From assembly GCF_014200455.1 (NCBI RefSeq), contig NZ_JACHBW010000019.1:1-64000 (forward strand): a stretch of DNA of 64,000 nt, given 5' to 3'. Of this stretch, positions 9,527 through 17,800 are shown piece after piece. The translations under genes were made by a program, and so were the position numbers. This DNA is from Paraburkholderia bannensis. Its GTDB lineage: Bacteria > Pseudomonadota > Gammaproteobacteria > Burkholderiales > Burkholderiaceae. Numbering within the stretch: position 1 is the first letter of the stretch; every line of letters starts with the position of its first letter. Below the pieces are notes generated by a model, which was given only the letters and a program-made list of their open reading frames with translations, was not told the origin of the DNA and did no database searches.

Positions 9527-11097
9527 AGATTCATCCGACCGTGTCCGTTTCCGTTTCTGATTTCATTTCCGATCCCGTTTCGTCCATGAACGACCGCGCC
9601 GGCTTGCGCCCACTACGATTCGTGCCCCTGTGCCTCGCGCTGCTGATGAGCGGCTGCATGGTCGGCCCCGAATATCATCGCCCGCAGGTCAACGTGCCCG
9701 CGCAATGGAAAGAGCTGCCCGGCTGGACCCAGGCCGATCCGTCCGCTGCCGAAGGCCCGAAGGGCGAATGGTGGACCGCCTTCCAGGACCCCTTGCTCGA
9801 CGAACTTGAGCCGTTGGTGGCGGTCTCGAACCAGACCGTGGCGCAGAGCTACGCGAATTATCAGCAAGCGCTCGCCGAAGTGCGCGTGGCGCGCGCGAGC
9901 CTCTTCCCGACCATCGGCGTGACCGGGTCGGCCACGCGCGAACGCGCGTCCACCAGCACGACCAGTGGCTTTAGCAGCGGTGGCGCGCGCATCGTCAATT
10001 CGGGCTCGCTGGAAGCGAACGTCAGCTGGACGATCGACTTCTGGGGGCAGGTACGCCGCCAGATCGAGGAACAATCGGCCACGGCGCAGGCGAGCGAAGC
10101 AACGCTCGCCAACGCCCAGCTATCCGAGCAGATCGCGCTTGCCAATGCGGTGATCGATCTGCGCGTGACCGACGCGGATATCGACCTGCTGACGCAAACC
10201 GTCGAGGCGTACAAGGACTCATTGCGCGTGGTGTCGAATCAGGACACGGCGGGCACCGTTCCGCCATCCGACCTCATCACGGCGCGCACGCAACTGGAAA
10301 ACGCGCAGTCGAGCCTGATCGCCCTGGGCGTTTCGCGCGCGCAGTATGAACACGCGATTGCCGTGCTGGTGGGCCGCAATCCCGAAGATATGACGATCCC
10401 GCACAGCGCAAAGCTGCCCACGCTGCCGGTCATTCCGGCAGGCGTGCCGTCGACCATCCTGCAACGGCGGCCCGACGTTGCCACGGCGGAGCGGCAGATG
10501 GCCTCGGCGAATGCGGCGATCGGCGTGGCCATCGCGGCGTACTACCCGACGATTTCGCTTTCGGCGCTTGACGGCTTCACCCAGGCGCCGCTCGCGGGCT
10601 TGTTGCATGTGAGCAATTACGTGTGGTCGCTGGGCGCGAGCGCAACGGAAACGGTCTTCGACGGCGGCGAGCGCAGCGGCGAAGTCGCGGTGGCGCGCGC
10701 GAGCTATAACGCTGCGGTGGCGAATTATCGCGGCACGGTGCTGAGCGCGTTCCAGAGCGTGGAGAACGACCTTTCGGGCCTGCGCATCCTGGCGCAGCAG
10801 AGCGAGGCGCTGGACGCCGCGGTGCGCGACTCGATTCGCGGCGCGCAGATCGCGCAGAACGAATACCAGGCGGGCACGGTCGATTACACGACGGTGGCGA
10901 CGGCCCAGGCGACCCAGTTGAGCACGCAACAAAATGCGCTGACGGTGCAGCAGTCGCGCTTGCTGGATGCGGCTGCGCTGATCGGCGATCTGGGTGGCGG
11001 ATGGACAGGCGTGCTGCATGACGCGGGTCATCCGCAGCAGGTGAGTGTCGATCGGGGCAGTAGCGCTAATGCAAACGCCGCTACGCCGCCTCAGTAG
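9523..11097 (+). CDS. Outer-membrane efflux channel, NodT family lipoprotein
   Basis: A 524-residue TolC-like outer membrane factor of the RND-associated NodT/OprM type. A hydrophobic segment (about 32-43) ends in the lipobox LLMSGC with Cys45, followed by MVGPEYHRP, the classic start of mature NodT proteins. Two outer-membrane efflux repeats follow, with the usual long helices and the RRPDVATAERQMASANA signature of the second. The ATG at 9523 overlaps the mdtC stop (ATGA); an internal ATG at 9586 would give a more normal signal peptide and is a real alternative. It completes the tripartite pump and is followed by a Rho-independent terminator. Confidence 0.9.
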   Translation: MKIHPTVSVSVSDFISDPVSSMNDRAGLRPLRFVPLCLALLMSGCMVGPEYHRPQVNVPAQWKELPGWTQADPSAAEGPKGEWWTAFQDPLLDELEPLVAVSNQTVAQSYANYQQALAEVRVARASLFPTIGVTGSATRERASTSTTSGFSSGGARIVNSGSLEANVSWTIDFWGQVRRQIEEQSATAQASEATLANAQLSEQIALANAVIDLRVTDADIDLLTQTVEAYKDSLRVVSNQDTAGTVPPSDLITARTQLENAQSSLIALGVSRAQYEHAIAVLVGRNPEDMTIPHSAKLPTLPVIPAGVPSTILQRRPDVATAERQMASANAAIGVAIAAYYPTISLSALDGFTQAPLAGLLHVSNYVWSLGASATETVFDGGERSGEVAVARASYNAAVANYRGTVLSAFQSVENDLSGLRILAQQSEALDAAVRDSIRGAQIAQNEYQAGTVDYTTVATAQATQLSTQQNALTVQQSRLLDAAALIGDLGGGWTGVLHDAGHPQQVSVDRGSSANANAATPPQ

Positions 11098-11133
11098 CGA
11101 GATTTCAGCGGCCGACTCGCGGCCTTGCGGATC

Positions 11134-11160
11134 AAGCCCCTCATTGCAGGGGCTTTTTTT
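11134..11160 (+). terminator. Rho-independent terminator of the efflux operon
   Basis: Stem AGCCCCT / AGGGGCT with a 6-base loop, followed by an uninterrupted run of T. It sits about 40 bp after the outer-membrane channel stop codon, in the right orientation. Confidence 0.92.
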
Positions 11161-11332
11161 CACCTCAACCAATCCGTATTCGAAATCAAACCGACTACTC
11201 ACCTTGACGATTCTTGACTGTTTTTGCGCGAAGCCAATGCGACAATTCCGCGTTTTTAACCGTCCTCCTCCGCAGAAACCCGCCCTGATTTCATGGCGTG
11301 GTGGTGAGAAGCCGTCAAGGCGAGGTAAAAAA

Positions 11333-11848
11333 GTGAGAAAGGCAATTGCGGCCATGCTGGTCGCCGCAACATTATCCGCAGGCTGCGCAACGGGCTCCAA
11401 AGTCAAGCTCCACGATACCGCGATGCTGGGCGACGCCGCGCTCGCGCCGTCCCTATATGGCAAGTATCGCGTGCTGCAGGGGCCTTCGGAGGCGCGCATG
11501 GCTTACCTTGAGGTTTACGCCAGCACGCTGGGCAAGCCGGTATTCCGGCTCGTCGATAAGGACAATATCGAACTGGTCGTAGCAAGCCCGCTCACTTGCG
11601 AACTGAAGAAAAGCGGCGCCGATGTAACAGGCAGCATCACCTGCGGAAAGCGCCGCTCTCTCGCCGGTGAATATCCCTTCGTTCATCTTGGCTCTGGCAC
11701 ACATTACCCGACGAATGCGGACGGCGTTCAAGGTATCTATAACGGAAAACTGATTCCGTTTAACGATAACTGGTATTTGTTTGAGTTCAACGGAAGCGGC
11801 GGCTTCCAGACCGACGACTACCTGCTGGAAAGAATACCTGGCGATTGA
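11333..11848 (+). CDS. Putative lipoprotein of unknown function (171 aa)
   Basis: Starting at GTG 11333 the protein has a basic N-terminus, a short hydrophobic core and the lipobox TLSAGC with Cys18, so it should be lipid-anchored and periplasmic or outer-membrane. AAGGCGAGG lies 7 bases before the GTG and decides this start; the frame stays open upstream to 11045 without a better site. The mature part (about 150 residues) has two Cys (in PLTCELKK and SITCGKRR) spaced 14 apart that could form a disulfide, and ends with a Tyr/Phe-rich segment. I do not recognise a family. It lies alone between the efflux terminator and a small basic secreted protein. Confidence 0.75.
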   Translation: MRKAIAAMLVAATLSAGCATGSKVKLHDTAMLGDAALAPSLYGKYRVLQGPSEARMAYLEVYASTLGKPVFRLVDKDNIELVVASPLTCELKKSGADVTGSITCGKRRSLAGEYPFVHLGSGTHYPTNADGVQGIYNGKLIPFNDNWYLFEFNGSGGFQTDDYLLERIPGD

Positions 11849-11994
11849 GCGTAATCGCGTGCGACACAAGAAGTTGTAAAGAACAGTTAACGCGGCATGA
11901 CGCCGTCAACGACGGTGAATCGCTGATCGTTAGCCGTGCAGACGCCTATGGCGTCATCCAGTCAAGCAAGTAGATCTCGATCACGAGGAAGAAA

Positions 11995-12291
11995 ATGAAG
12001 AAGTCGTCTATCGCCATTCTGGTTTCCCTTTCGGCATTCGCCAGCATCGCCTCGGCGCAAAACGCAGACAACGGCATCCAGATGAGCAACGATCCCGCAC
12101 GCGCCGCCCAGGTCGAGGAACACGCCCGTAACGTGCAAGCGCAACCGGCAACGATGCAATTCGACGAAGGTTCGGATGTCGCTAAGGCATCGCCGCAAAA
12201 GGCAAAGAGCCATCACAAGCACGGCGCAACGCAATCGAAATCGAAGAAGAAGCACGCGCACAAGGCTGAGAAGGCTCACGTCGCGCAGTAA
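11995..12291 (+). CDS. Small secreted His/Lys-rich protein (98 aa)
   Basis: A 98-residue protein with a clear Sec signal peptide (KKSSIAILVSLSAFASIASA, cleavage before QN). The second half is dominated by Lys and His (KAKSHHKHGATQSKSKKKHAHKAEK, read in pieces), so the mature peptide is strongly basic. GAGGAAG precedes the ATG at good spacing. Such tails can bind metals or nucleic acid, but nothing here proves it. It stands alone, with a GC-rich hairpin shortly after the stop. Confidence 0.72.
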   Translation: MKKSSIAILVSLSAFASIASAQNADNGIQMSNDPARAAQVEEHARNVQAQPATMQFDEGSDVAKASPQKAKSHHKHGATQSKSKKKHAHKAEKAHVAQ

Positions 12292-12317
12292 ATCGCGCGG
12301 TTAGCGATCGGCAACCC

Positions 12318-12339
12318 GCCGCCCGTTCAATCGGGCGGC
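12318..12339. terminator. GC hairpin between convergent genes, possible weak terminator
   Basis: GCCGCCCG and CGGGCGGC pair perfectly over 8 bp around a 6-base loop, between the small basic protein (plus) and the PACE exporter (minus). No T-run follows on either strand, so it may only stabilise transcript ends. Confidence 0.4.
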
Positions 12340-12431
12340 AATCCTTGCATTAGCGACGCGCAAGGTCAATTAAGCAGGATGACGAATCAGTCCGATATCG
12401 GTGAGCCGTGTCGATACGACCGCCGATGCAA

Positions 12432-12896
12432 TTAATTGCACGGCTCAGCCTGCGAAGCGCGCGACTCCTGCGGCAAGGGCAATGCGGACGCCGGCAAGCC
12501 AAAGACCGAATCGAAGATCAGATTGAAGATGTAGGCGTAGACGAGGAAGAACATCGTGAGGCCGATGTCCATCAAGAAGGCCTCGAGCAGCGAGACACGC
12601 AGCGTAAGCGCGATCATCGGCACCAGAAAGATCACGAGGCCGCCCTCGAAACCCACCGCATGCATCGCGCGTCGCAACGGGCTGCGCCCGCGTTTGGTTT
12701 GGCGCACTTCCCAGCGTTCGAAAAGCCAGTTGTAGACGGCGTTCCACCCCACCGCCACCAGCGACGTCAAGATCGCCGCCGCGCCCGCGCGGTCCGCGCC
12801 GCTGCCGGCAACCGTGGCGAAGCTCGTGCCGGTGATCAGAATGCCGAAACCCTCGAACAGCGTGAGATAGACGATCCGGCGCTTGATGCCTTGCAT
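12432..12896 (-). CDS. PACE family antimicrobial efflux protein (AceI-like)
   Basis: A 154-residue, four-helix membrane protein made of two bacterial-transmembrane-pair units: RRIVYLTLFEGFGILI with VGWNAVYNWLFE, then RAMHAVGFEGGLVIF with YIFNLIFDSVFG. The conserved Glu of AceI is present at position 15. PACE proteins expel biocides such as chlorhexidine, and probably short diamines such as cadaverine as the native substrate, using the proton gradient. The C-terminal 15 residues are polar and variable. The ATG at 12896 has AAGG just upstream. The gene is monocistronic, with no regulator directly adjacent. Confidence 0.88.
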   Translation of the reverse strand: MQGIKRRIVYLTLFEGFGILITGTSFATVAGSGADRAGAAAILTSLVAVGWNAVYNWLFERWEVRQTKRGRSPLRRAMHAVGFEGGLVIFLVPMIALTLRVSLLEAFLMDIGLTMFFLVYAYIFNLIFDSVFGLPASALPLPQESRASQAEPCN

Positions 12897-13002
12897 GGCC
12901 TTAACGCTCCGTTATCCGTTTGTAGCGCGTCACTGGAACGCCGATACTACACGAGCGCCAATATCCGCAGCGCCGCCGCGGTTATTGGCGAATACCCACG
13001 GC

Positions 13003-13662
13003 TCAGGCGAGGTCGGTGAAGACCGCTTGCGTGCCCAGACGCGACTTCGGCAGCTTTGCGTTGAAATCGTCGCCGCTGCGATAACCCAGACCTACCACCA
13101 CGATGGCCGTCAGGCCCTGCGCGGCGAGACCCAGTTCCTCGTCCAGCGCCTTTGCGTCGAAACCTTCCATCGGGCAGGCGTCGATTTCGAGCGTCGATGC
13201 GCCGATCAGCAGCGTGCCCAGCGCAAGGTACGCCTGCTTCTCCATCCACGCGGAAAGATCGTCGCGTTCGCGATGCAGGTTGACGTAGAAGCCGCGCGTG
13301 TTCTGCTGGCCCGTCTTTGCCTCGGCATTGGCGAAGCGGCCGTCGGCCTCTTCCTGCGCCAGCACGGCGTTCAGATGCGCCTCATCCATGTCCTTGCGCA
13401 CGCACAGCACCATGACGTGCGAGGCGCGCGTGACCTTCGCTTCGTTGTAGGCGTAACCCGGCTGCATCGACTTCGCCACGCGGGCGCGTGCGGCGTCGCT
13501 TTCGGCAACGATGAAATGCCACGGCTGCGAGTTCACCGAAGACGGGCTGAAGCGGATCAGTTCCTTGAGTTCATCGATGACGGCAGCGGGGATCTTGCGA
13601 GCGGAATCGAAAGCCTTGGTGGCGTGGCGAGCCTTGGCGAAGTGCGTGAGATTCAACGACAT
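13003..13662 (-). CDS. NfsB-like oxygen-insensitive NAD(P)H nitroreductase
   Basis: A 219-residue flavoprotein of the nitroreductase fold, close to E. coli NfsB in length and in landmarks: ARHATKAFD at the N-terminus for FMN phosphate contacts, the LIRFSPSSVNSQPWHFIV segment, and the C-terminal VVVGLGYRSGDDFN with a final K-SR. It uses FMN to reduce nitroaromatics and quinones by two-electron steps in the cytoplasm. AAGGACT stands immediately upstream of the ATG at 13662. It is monocistronic and divergent from the YjbQ gene. Confidence 0.88.
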   Translation of the reverse strand: MSLNLTHFAKARHATKAFDSARKIPAAVIDELKELIRFSPSSVNSQPWHFIVAESDAARARVAKSMQPGYAYNEAKVTRASHVMVLCVRKDMDEAHLNAVLAQEEADGRFANAEAKTGQQNTRGFYVNLHRERDDLSAWMEKQAYLALGTLLIGASTLEIDACPMEGFDAKALDEELGLAAQGLTAIVVVGLGYRSGDDFNAKLPKSRLGTQAVFTDLA

Positions 13663-13794
13663 AGTCCTTGTAAGCGGTTTCAGAGCAAGGCCGGTATCCT
13701 ACCAGCATGAGCCGTTTCCCGCGCGGGGCGGCTGATTGCCATATGACAGCCATACAACTGCCTACACGCCGCATCGACACAGGAGATCCCCACC

Positions 13795-14214
13795 ATGCGC
13801 CAGGCCATTCATCATCTGCATGTGAGCGCGCGCTCGCGCGGTCTGACCGAGTTCACCGGGCAAGTGCGGGCGTTCGTGCGCGAAAGCGGTATCGGCATGG
13901 GGCTTCTGACGCTGTTCTGCCGCCATACCTCGGCCTCGCTGCTGATTCAGGAAAACGCCGATTCCTCGGTGCGCCGCGATCTCGAACGCTATTTCGACCA
14001 GCTTGCGCCCGAAGACCCCCAGCGCTATGAACACGACACCGAAGGCCCCGACGATATGCCCGCGCATCTGCGCACCGCGCTCACGCAGAGCCAGTTGTCG
14101 ATTCCCGTCGAGCACGGCGCGCCCCTGCTGGGCGTCTGGCAAGGCATCTATCTGTTCGAACACCGCCGTCACGCCAGCGCCCGCGAAGTCGTGTTGCACC
14201 TGATCGGCGAGTAG
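13795..14214 (+). CDS. YjbQ/UPF0047 family protein
   Basis: A 139-residue protein of full family length. The signature HTSASLLIQENADSSV is at residues 43-58, and the C-terminal GIYLFEHRRHA carries the other conserved His residues; together these form the metal-binding active site of the family's trimer. E. coli YjbQ has weak thiamine-phosphate synthase activity, but the physiological role is unsettled. CAGGAGAT precedes the ATG by 8 bases. It is followed after 126 bp by the hydrolase gene on the same strand. Confidence 0.88.
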   Translation: MRQAIHHLHVSARSRGLTEFTGQVRAFVRESGIGMGLLTLFCRHTSASLLIQENADSSVRRDLERYFDQLAPEDPQRYEHDTEGPDDMPAHLRTALTQSQLSIPVEHGAPLLGVWQGIYLFEHRRHASAREVVLHLIGE

Positions 14215-14340
14215 GCGAAGCCGCCCACCGCCCCACCGCTGCGAGCAAAGCCGCGGCACAGACGCTATGCTTGCGCTTTGGCGATCTTATCTGCCTGACC
14301 CGTTCTGCCTGTTCCCTTCAACCAATCGACCGGATCCATC

Positions 14341-15054
14341 ATGAAACACTTCAGCGGCTCCATGATCAGCTTCAACCGCCCCGACGGCAAATCGCTCCAG
14401 GGCTACCTCGCCACGCCTGAAAAGACCGAAGGCGCGCCCGCCATCGTCGTGATCCAGGAATGGTGGGGCTTGAACGACCAGATTCGCGGCGTTGCCGACC
14501 GCCTGGCGCAGGCCGGCTACTACGCGCTCGTCCCCGACCTCTATCGCGGCAAGAGCACCGTCGAGGAAGAGGAAGCGCATCACCTGATGACGGGCCTCGA
14601 TTTCGGCGACGCCGCCTCACAGGACATCCGCGGCGCGGTCGATCACCTCAAGACGCTCACCGACCGCGTCGGCGTGACGGGCTACTGCATGGGCGGTGCG
14701 CTCACGCTGCTGGCCGTCAACCAGATTCCGGGCCTCGCAGGCGCGGTCGTCTGGTACGGTTTCCCCCCGCTCGAATATCTCGATGCGAGCAAGATTACCG
14801 TGCCGGTGCTCGGCCACTGGGCTACGCAGGACGGTTTCTTCAAGAGCGAGACCGTCGACGAACTCGAAACCAAGCTCAAGGATGGCGGCGTGAATGTCGA
14901 GTTCCATCGCTACATGGCGTTCCACGCGTTCGCCAACGAAACGGCGGTCGGCCCGGGCCGCATTGCGCACACGCAGTACGATCCGGTCTGGTCGCAACTT
15001 GCGTGGGACCGCACGCTGACGTTCTGGGGCCGCACACTCTGGAAACAGGCGTAA
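14341..15054 (+). CDS. Dienelactone hydrolase family protein
   Basis: A 237-residue alpha/beta hydrolase with a Cys nucleophile: GYCMGG places Cys116 in the nucleophile elbow, with Asp164 (ATQDGFF) and His195 (MAFHAFAN) completing the triad, and the EWWG motif at 40-43 typical of the family. True dienelactone hydrolases open 4-carboxymethylenebut-2-en-4-olide in chlorocatechol breakdown. No chloroaromatic genes lie nearby, so this is probably a general carboxymethylenebutenolidase-like enzyme. It is cytoplasmic, with no signal peptide. Its transcript ends at a strong 15-bp hairpin. Confidence 0.88.
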   Translation: MKHFSGSMISFNRPDGKSLQGYLATPEKTEGAPAIVVIQEWWGLNDQIRGVADRLAQAGYYALVPDLYRGKSTVEEEEAHHLMTGLDFGDAASQDIRGAVDHLKTLTDRVGVTGYCMGGALTLLAVNQIPGLAGAVVWYGFPPLEYLDASKITVPVLGHWATQDGFFKSETVDELETKLKDGGVNVEFHRYMAFHAFANETAVGPGRIAHTQYDPVWSQLAWDRTLTFWGRTLWKQA

Positions 15055-15067
15055 ATCGCCTGAAATG

Positions 15068-15106
15068 AAAAACGCGGCGCACTTGTGAGACGTGCGCCGC
15101 GTTTTT
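15068..15106 (+). terminator. Terminator hairpin, copy A of a duplicated element
   Basis: AAAAACGCGGCGCAC and GTGCGCCGCGTTTTT form a perfect 15-bp stem around a 9-base loop just after the hydrolase stop codon. With A-runs before and T-runs after the stem it can work in both directions. An almost identical sequence recurs at 17733-17770 in the same orientation. Confidence 0.85.
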
Positions 15107-15200
15107 GAACCTGTGCGCCGCGCATCGTATTCAGCGAAGTGTTCCGGGCACAATAGCAACTGTTGTCAATATTCCGAGGTTTCGTCGGATCGCAAAATGC

Positions 15201-15986
15201 TCAGCCCGCGAAGTCGTATTTCATCCGCTTGATCGGATCCTTCGTCCGTTCGAGGTTTGCGCACAGCGGGCACCATTGCCCCCTTATGACGCCAAGTGGC
15301 TGGGTTGACCAGACATGCCCCCGTCGGCACTGCCATTGCAGCGGGTGCCGCACCGAGATGTACTCCTCGGACAAGCAGCGCCCGCCATGGCTCGCGGCGA
15401 TTTCGTGCATCTTCCCAATGCCGAGTCGACGCCGCTCGCGAAAGCACCGCTTGCACCAGTGCTGCTTCGCGTTCTGCGCCGTCGTCTCCCATTCGTGCCC
15501 GTTCGCGCAACGCCAGCGCAAAGGTACGGTCTGATTTTCGTAGCTCTGCGACAGGCAATCGCCACCGTGGCTTGCCGCCAGCGCGCGCATCGCGTCGATC
15601 GTATCGCGCTGCCGTTCGTGCCAGCATTGCCAGCACCATCGTCCGTTCAGGATAGCCCTGAACGATGTGCGCCAGCGATGGCCCGCTGCGCACTCGAACT
15701 CCAGTGGACTCAGAACATTGATGTACGCGGTCGAAAGGCATCGGCCGCCGTGCGCGCGGGCGGCGCGCCGGACGTCGTCCAGCGGGTGGCACTTCTGCTG
15801 CACAGCGCAGGCGCGGCACCACGAACCTCGGCTTTTCACGTTACCGAAACTTGCGAACCAGCGGTGTCCTTCGGCGCACTCCCATTCCAGCGGTCTGCGG
15901 TTATTGACATATTCCGGCGACAGGCACCGGCCCCCGCGCGATGCAGCGATCGCGTGGGCATCCTCGATTGTTAGGCGCCGGCTCAT
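15201..15986 (-). CDS. Protein of four tandem zinc-ribbon-like repeats
   Basis: A 261-residue protein built from four repeats of about 60-65 residues (roughly 1-66, 68-128, 129-187, 188-248). Each repeat follows the same pattern: a helix ending in GGxCLSxxY, then PLxWxCxxGHxW, then a spacer and WCxxC. Each therefore offers Cys, Cys, His and a CxxC pair, a treble-clef or zinc-ribbon arrangement; similar ribbons occur in phage and homing-endonuclease-associated proteins (DUF723-like). There is no signal peptide or catalytic domain, so DNA or RNA binding is the likeliest role (inference). Its ATG overlaps the stop of the upstream 68-residue frame (ATGA), with GGAG five bases before, so it belongs to the minus-strand island transcript. 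Confidence 0.75.
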   Translation of the reverse strand: MSRRLTIEDAHAIAASRGGRCLSPEYVNNRRPLEWECAEGHRWFASFGNVKSRGSWCRACAVQQKCHPLDDVRRAARAHGGRCLSTAYINVLSPLEFECAAGHRWRTSFRAILNGRWCWQCWHERQRDTIDAMRALAASHGGDCLSQSYENQTVPLRWRCANGHEWETTAQNAKQHWCKRCFRERRRLGIGKMHEIAASHGGRCLSEEYISVRHPLQWQCRRGHVWSTQPLGVIRGQWCPLCANLERTKDPIKRMKYDFAG

Positions 15987-16189
15987 ACCCGCTCCGGTCG
16001 CTGGGTGGCCATGATCGGCAAAGTCCCGATCCGTGATAACCCAATGGGCAAACGGGCGTTGGACACGCGCAGCCCCACCAACCGAGTCTTGCCGCTCCCA
16101 CAGTTAAACGCGACGTGCATCTCACACCTCGCAGTAGGAACGCGTCCGCGATGCGACCAGTCGGGGCAACGGACTACAGTTCGTTTCAT
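15983..16189 (-). CDS. Small protein of unknown function (68 aa), coupled to the zinc-ribbon gene
   Basis: A 68-residue frame starting at ATG 16189 with AAGGAG well placed upstream, ending in an ATGA overlap with the zinc-ribbon gene. It has three Cys (RCPDW, RCEMH, FNCGSG) and a basic, Ser/Gly-containing second half. No family is recognised. The ribosome binding site and the coupling overlap argue that it is translated; the opposite strand also has an open frame here, but without such signals. Confidence 0.45.
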   Translation of the reverse strand: MKRTVVRCPDWSHRGRVPTARCEMHVAFNCGSGKTRLVGLRVSNARLPIGLSRIGTLPIMATQRPERV

Positions 16190-16272
16190 CTCACTGCTCC
16201 TTGGGTGATCGTGGGGGATGGCGACAGACACTGCATCGCCAGTCGGCAACGTTCCCCTTGCCTTTCGAAAAT

Positions 16273-16788
16273 TCATCTGTTATCCGAATCAATGACCAGC
16301 GTCCGATCGGCGGCGATCAGCTTCACTAGATCCGTTTTTTTCCACTTCGATTTCGGAAGCAGCACTGACCACTCCGCATCGGACGTGTCGCGGAAGAACG
16401 CCGCCACGCCCACAAAATTCGCCGCATCGTCCATCGGCTCCGAAATCTTCAGCGTCTGCCCCGGCCCGAGCGTGACATCGCGGCTCCAAAGCATCGACGC
16501 CTTCAGTGCATCGTTACCGCCGAGCAGTTGCGCATAGGTGGCCGTGGCGAACGGTTTGTCGTCCTTCAACTGCCAGATGCGCAGCACCACCGGCAGCGAT
16601 GTGCCCCGCGCGTCCTGATTCAGCGCGCCGCGTGCCGTGACGACAAGATCCATCTGTTTGACCTTCGTCTCGAATACCGCTTTCGTGACGGCCACAGTGC
16701 CGTCCTTCACGGCCTGCAACGTCCCGCATGCGCTGAAGCACAGCGCAAGGACCACGCCGCACGCGCGCCCGATCATCTTCGTGTGCAT
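16273..16788 (-). CDS. tssJ: TssJ-like type VI secretion outer-membrane lipoprotein
   Basis: A 171-residue lipoprotein: a signal peptide with lipobox CFSAC (Cys21), then a transthyretin-like beta domain. Family landmarks include VVLRIWQLKDDKPF, GPGQTLKISEP, VGVAAFFRD and the final AADRTLVID strand. TssJ sits in the outer membrane and recruits TssM in the type VI secretion membrane complex. The frame is intact and near full family length. Its start (TGATG) overlaps the stop of a TssF-like fragment. No other complete secretion gene lies in the window, so this is an orphan copy or the survivor of a larger cluster. Confidence 0.8.
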   Translation of the reverse strand: MHTKMIGRACGVVLALCFSACGTLQAVKDGTVAVTKAVFETKVKQMDLVVTARGALNQDARGTSLPVVLRIWQLKDDKPFATATYAQLLGGNDALKASMLWSRDVTLGPGQTLKISEPMDDAANFVGVAAFFRDTSDAEWSVLLPKSKWKKTDLVKLIAADRTLVIDSDNR

Positions 16789-17533
16789 CAGAACGGCGCT
16801 CCCTCGAACATCGTGCGGGGATAGACGGTCTCTTTTCCGTCGACGACCAGCGCCAGCCCTACCGCATGGTGAACACCCGCATAACGGCCCAGGAAATGAT
16901 TCAGCACATCGCCGAACAGCACGGCATCGCCCGGCCCGTCAAAGGCGCTCGCGTCAAGTTCGACATGCAGACGGATTTCCCGGAGCATCCCCCCACGCGC
17001 CAGCACCTGCCGAAGGGACACCCGTACCTCCCGGATCGCGTCGATGCGCTGCGCCGCACCGTCGTCCGGCGACCAGTCGTACAGCTCCAGCACTTCGCGC
17101 AACGCGGTCGCGCCCTCCGGGTGAAAGCGGTTTAGCTCGTTCGCGGCGCCCGAGGTGTGGTGACCCAGCACGCGCCAGTCGTAGCCCGGGAAGTAACGCG
17201 GTGGATACGGATGCGCTTCCAGCGCGTCACCACGCCGTTGAAGGTGGCCGCTGCGTGGTCCACCGGGTCGGTCCAGCTTGCCAGCGGCATCGCAGCCCGC
17301 TCGTCAACATGGAGGCCCGCGCGTCGCCCAACGTAGTCCTTGCCGTCGATATCCAGACGTGGCGAAGTAACCGTGAGATTGACCACGTAGTCCTTGCAGA
17401 ACCCGCCTTTCACCTTGAAGTCCAGCACGTCAAGATCATGCTCTTCCTTGCCGATCCATAGCCTGAGGTGCTGCGTCAGGCGGACATCAGGATTACGTAG
17501 TGCATCGGCAAAGCTCTTTGTCACGGCATTCAT
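16788..17533 (-). pseudogene. Chimeric remnant: VgrG N-terminus joined out of frame to TssF C-terminus
   Basis: From ATG 17533 (MNAVTKSFADALRNPDVRL) the frame looks like the first 100 residues of a VgrG spike protein, ending near AAATFNGVVTRWK. About 17210 the similarity moves to another frame that reads WRVLGHHTSG, ATALREVLELYDWSPDD, IDAIREV and DAVLFGDVLNHFLGRYAGVH, which is the C-terminal end of the baseplate protein TssF, running to a stop at 16788. The middle of both proteins is missing. The simplest reading is a deletion that fused two type VI secretion genes; the product would not be functional. The VgrG call is less certain than the TssF call. Confidence 0.6.
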
Positions 17534-17732
17534 ATGCCCGCCCCTGTCAGATTGGAAGACGCAGGTCGAATTCGTTGCGCCCGCATCCACAGGGGATAAA
17601 ATCTAGGTTTGGATCACCAATCAGTCAATTTCAACTTACGCCGCTTTCGCAAATTCTTAGATTCGTCTGTTGAATGACAAAAAGCCTGCACGCTTAGTTT
17701 TTTGATATTTAAATGCGTGATAGAGGAAATAA

Positions 17733-17770
17733 AAAACGCGGCGCACGTTGTGAGACGTGCGCCGCGTTTT
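17733..17770. terminator. Terminator hairpin, copy B of the duplicated element
   Basis: AAAACGCGGCGCACGT and ACGTGCGCCGCGTTTT form a perfect 16-bp stem with the loop TGTGAG. It lies about 30 bp beyond the stop of the leftward permease gene and upstream of the leftward secretion remnant, so it closes the permease operon. About 40 bases are nearly identical to 15064-15106. Confidence 0.85.
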
Positions 17771-17800
17771 ATTACGACCGCTTGTTTTCTGTCGAAGCGC

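Noticed and set aside
13795..14214. Assignment of the YjbQ protein as a true thiamine-phosphate synthase
   Set aside because: The family only shows weak activity of that kind and no thiamine gene is nearby, so only the family name is given.
16005..16208. 67-codon plus-strand frame opposite the 68-residue protein
   Set aside because: No ribosome binding site; the minus-strand frame has one and is coupled to the next gene by an ATGA overlap.
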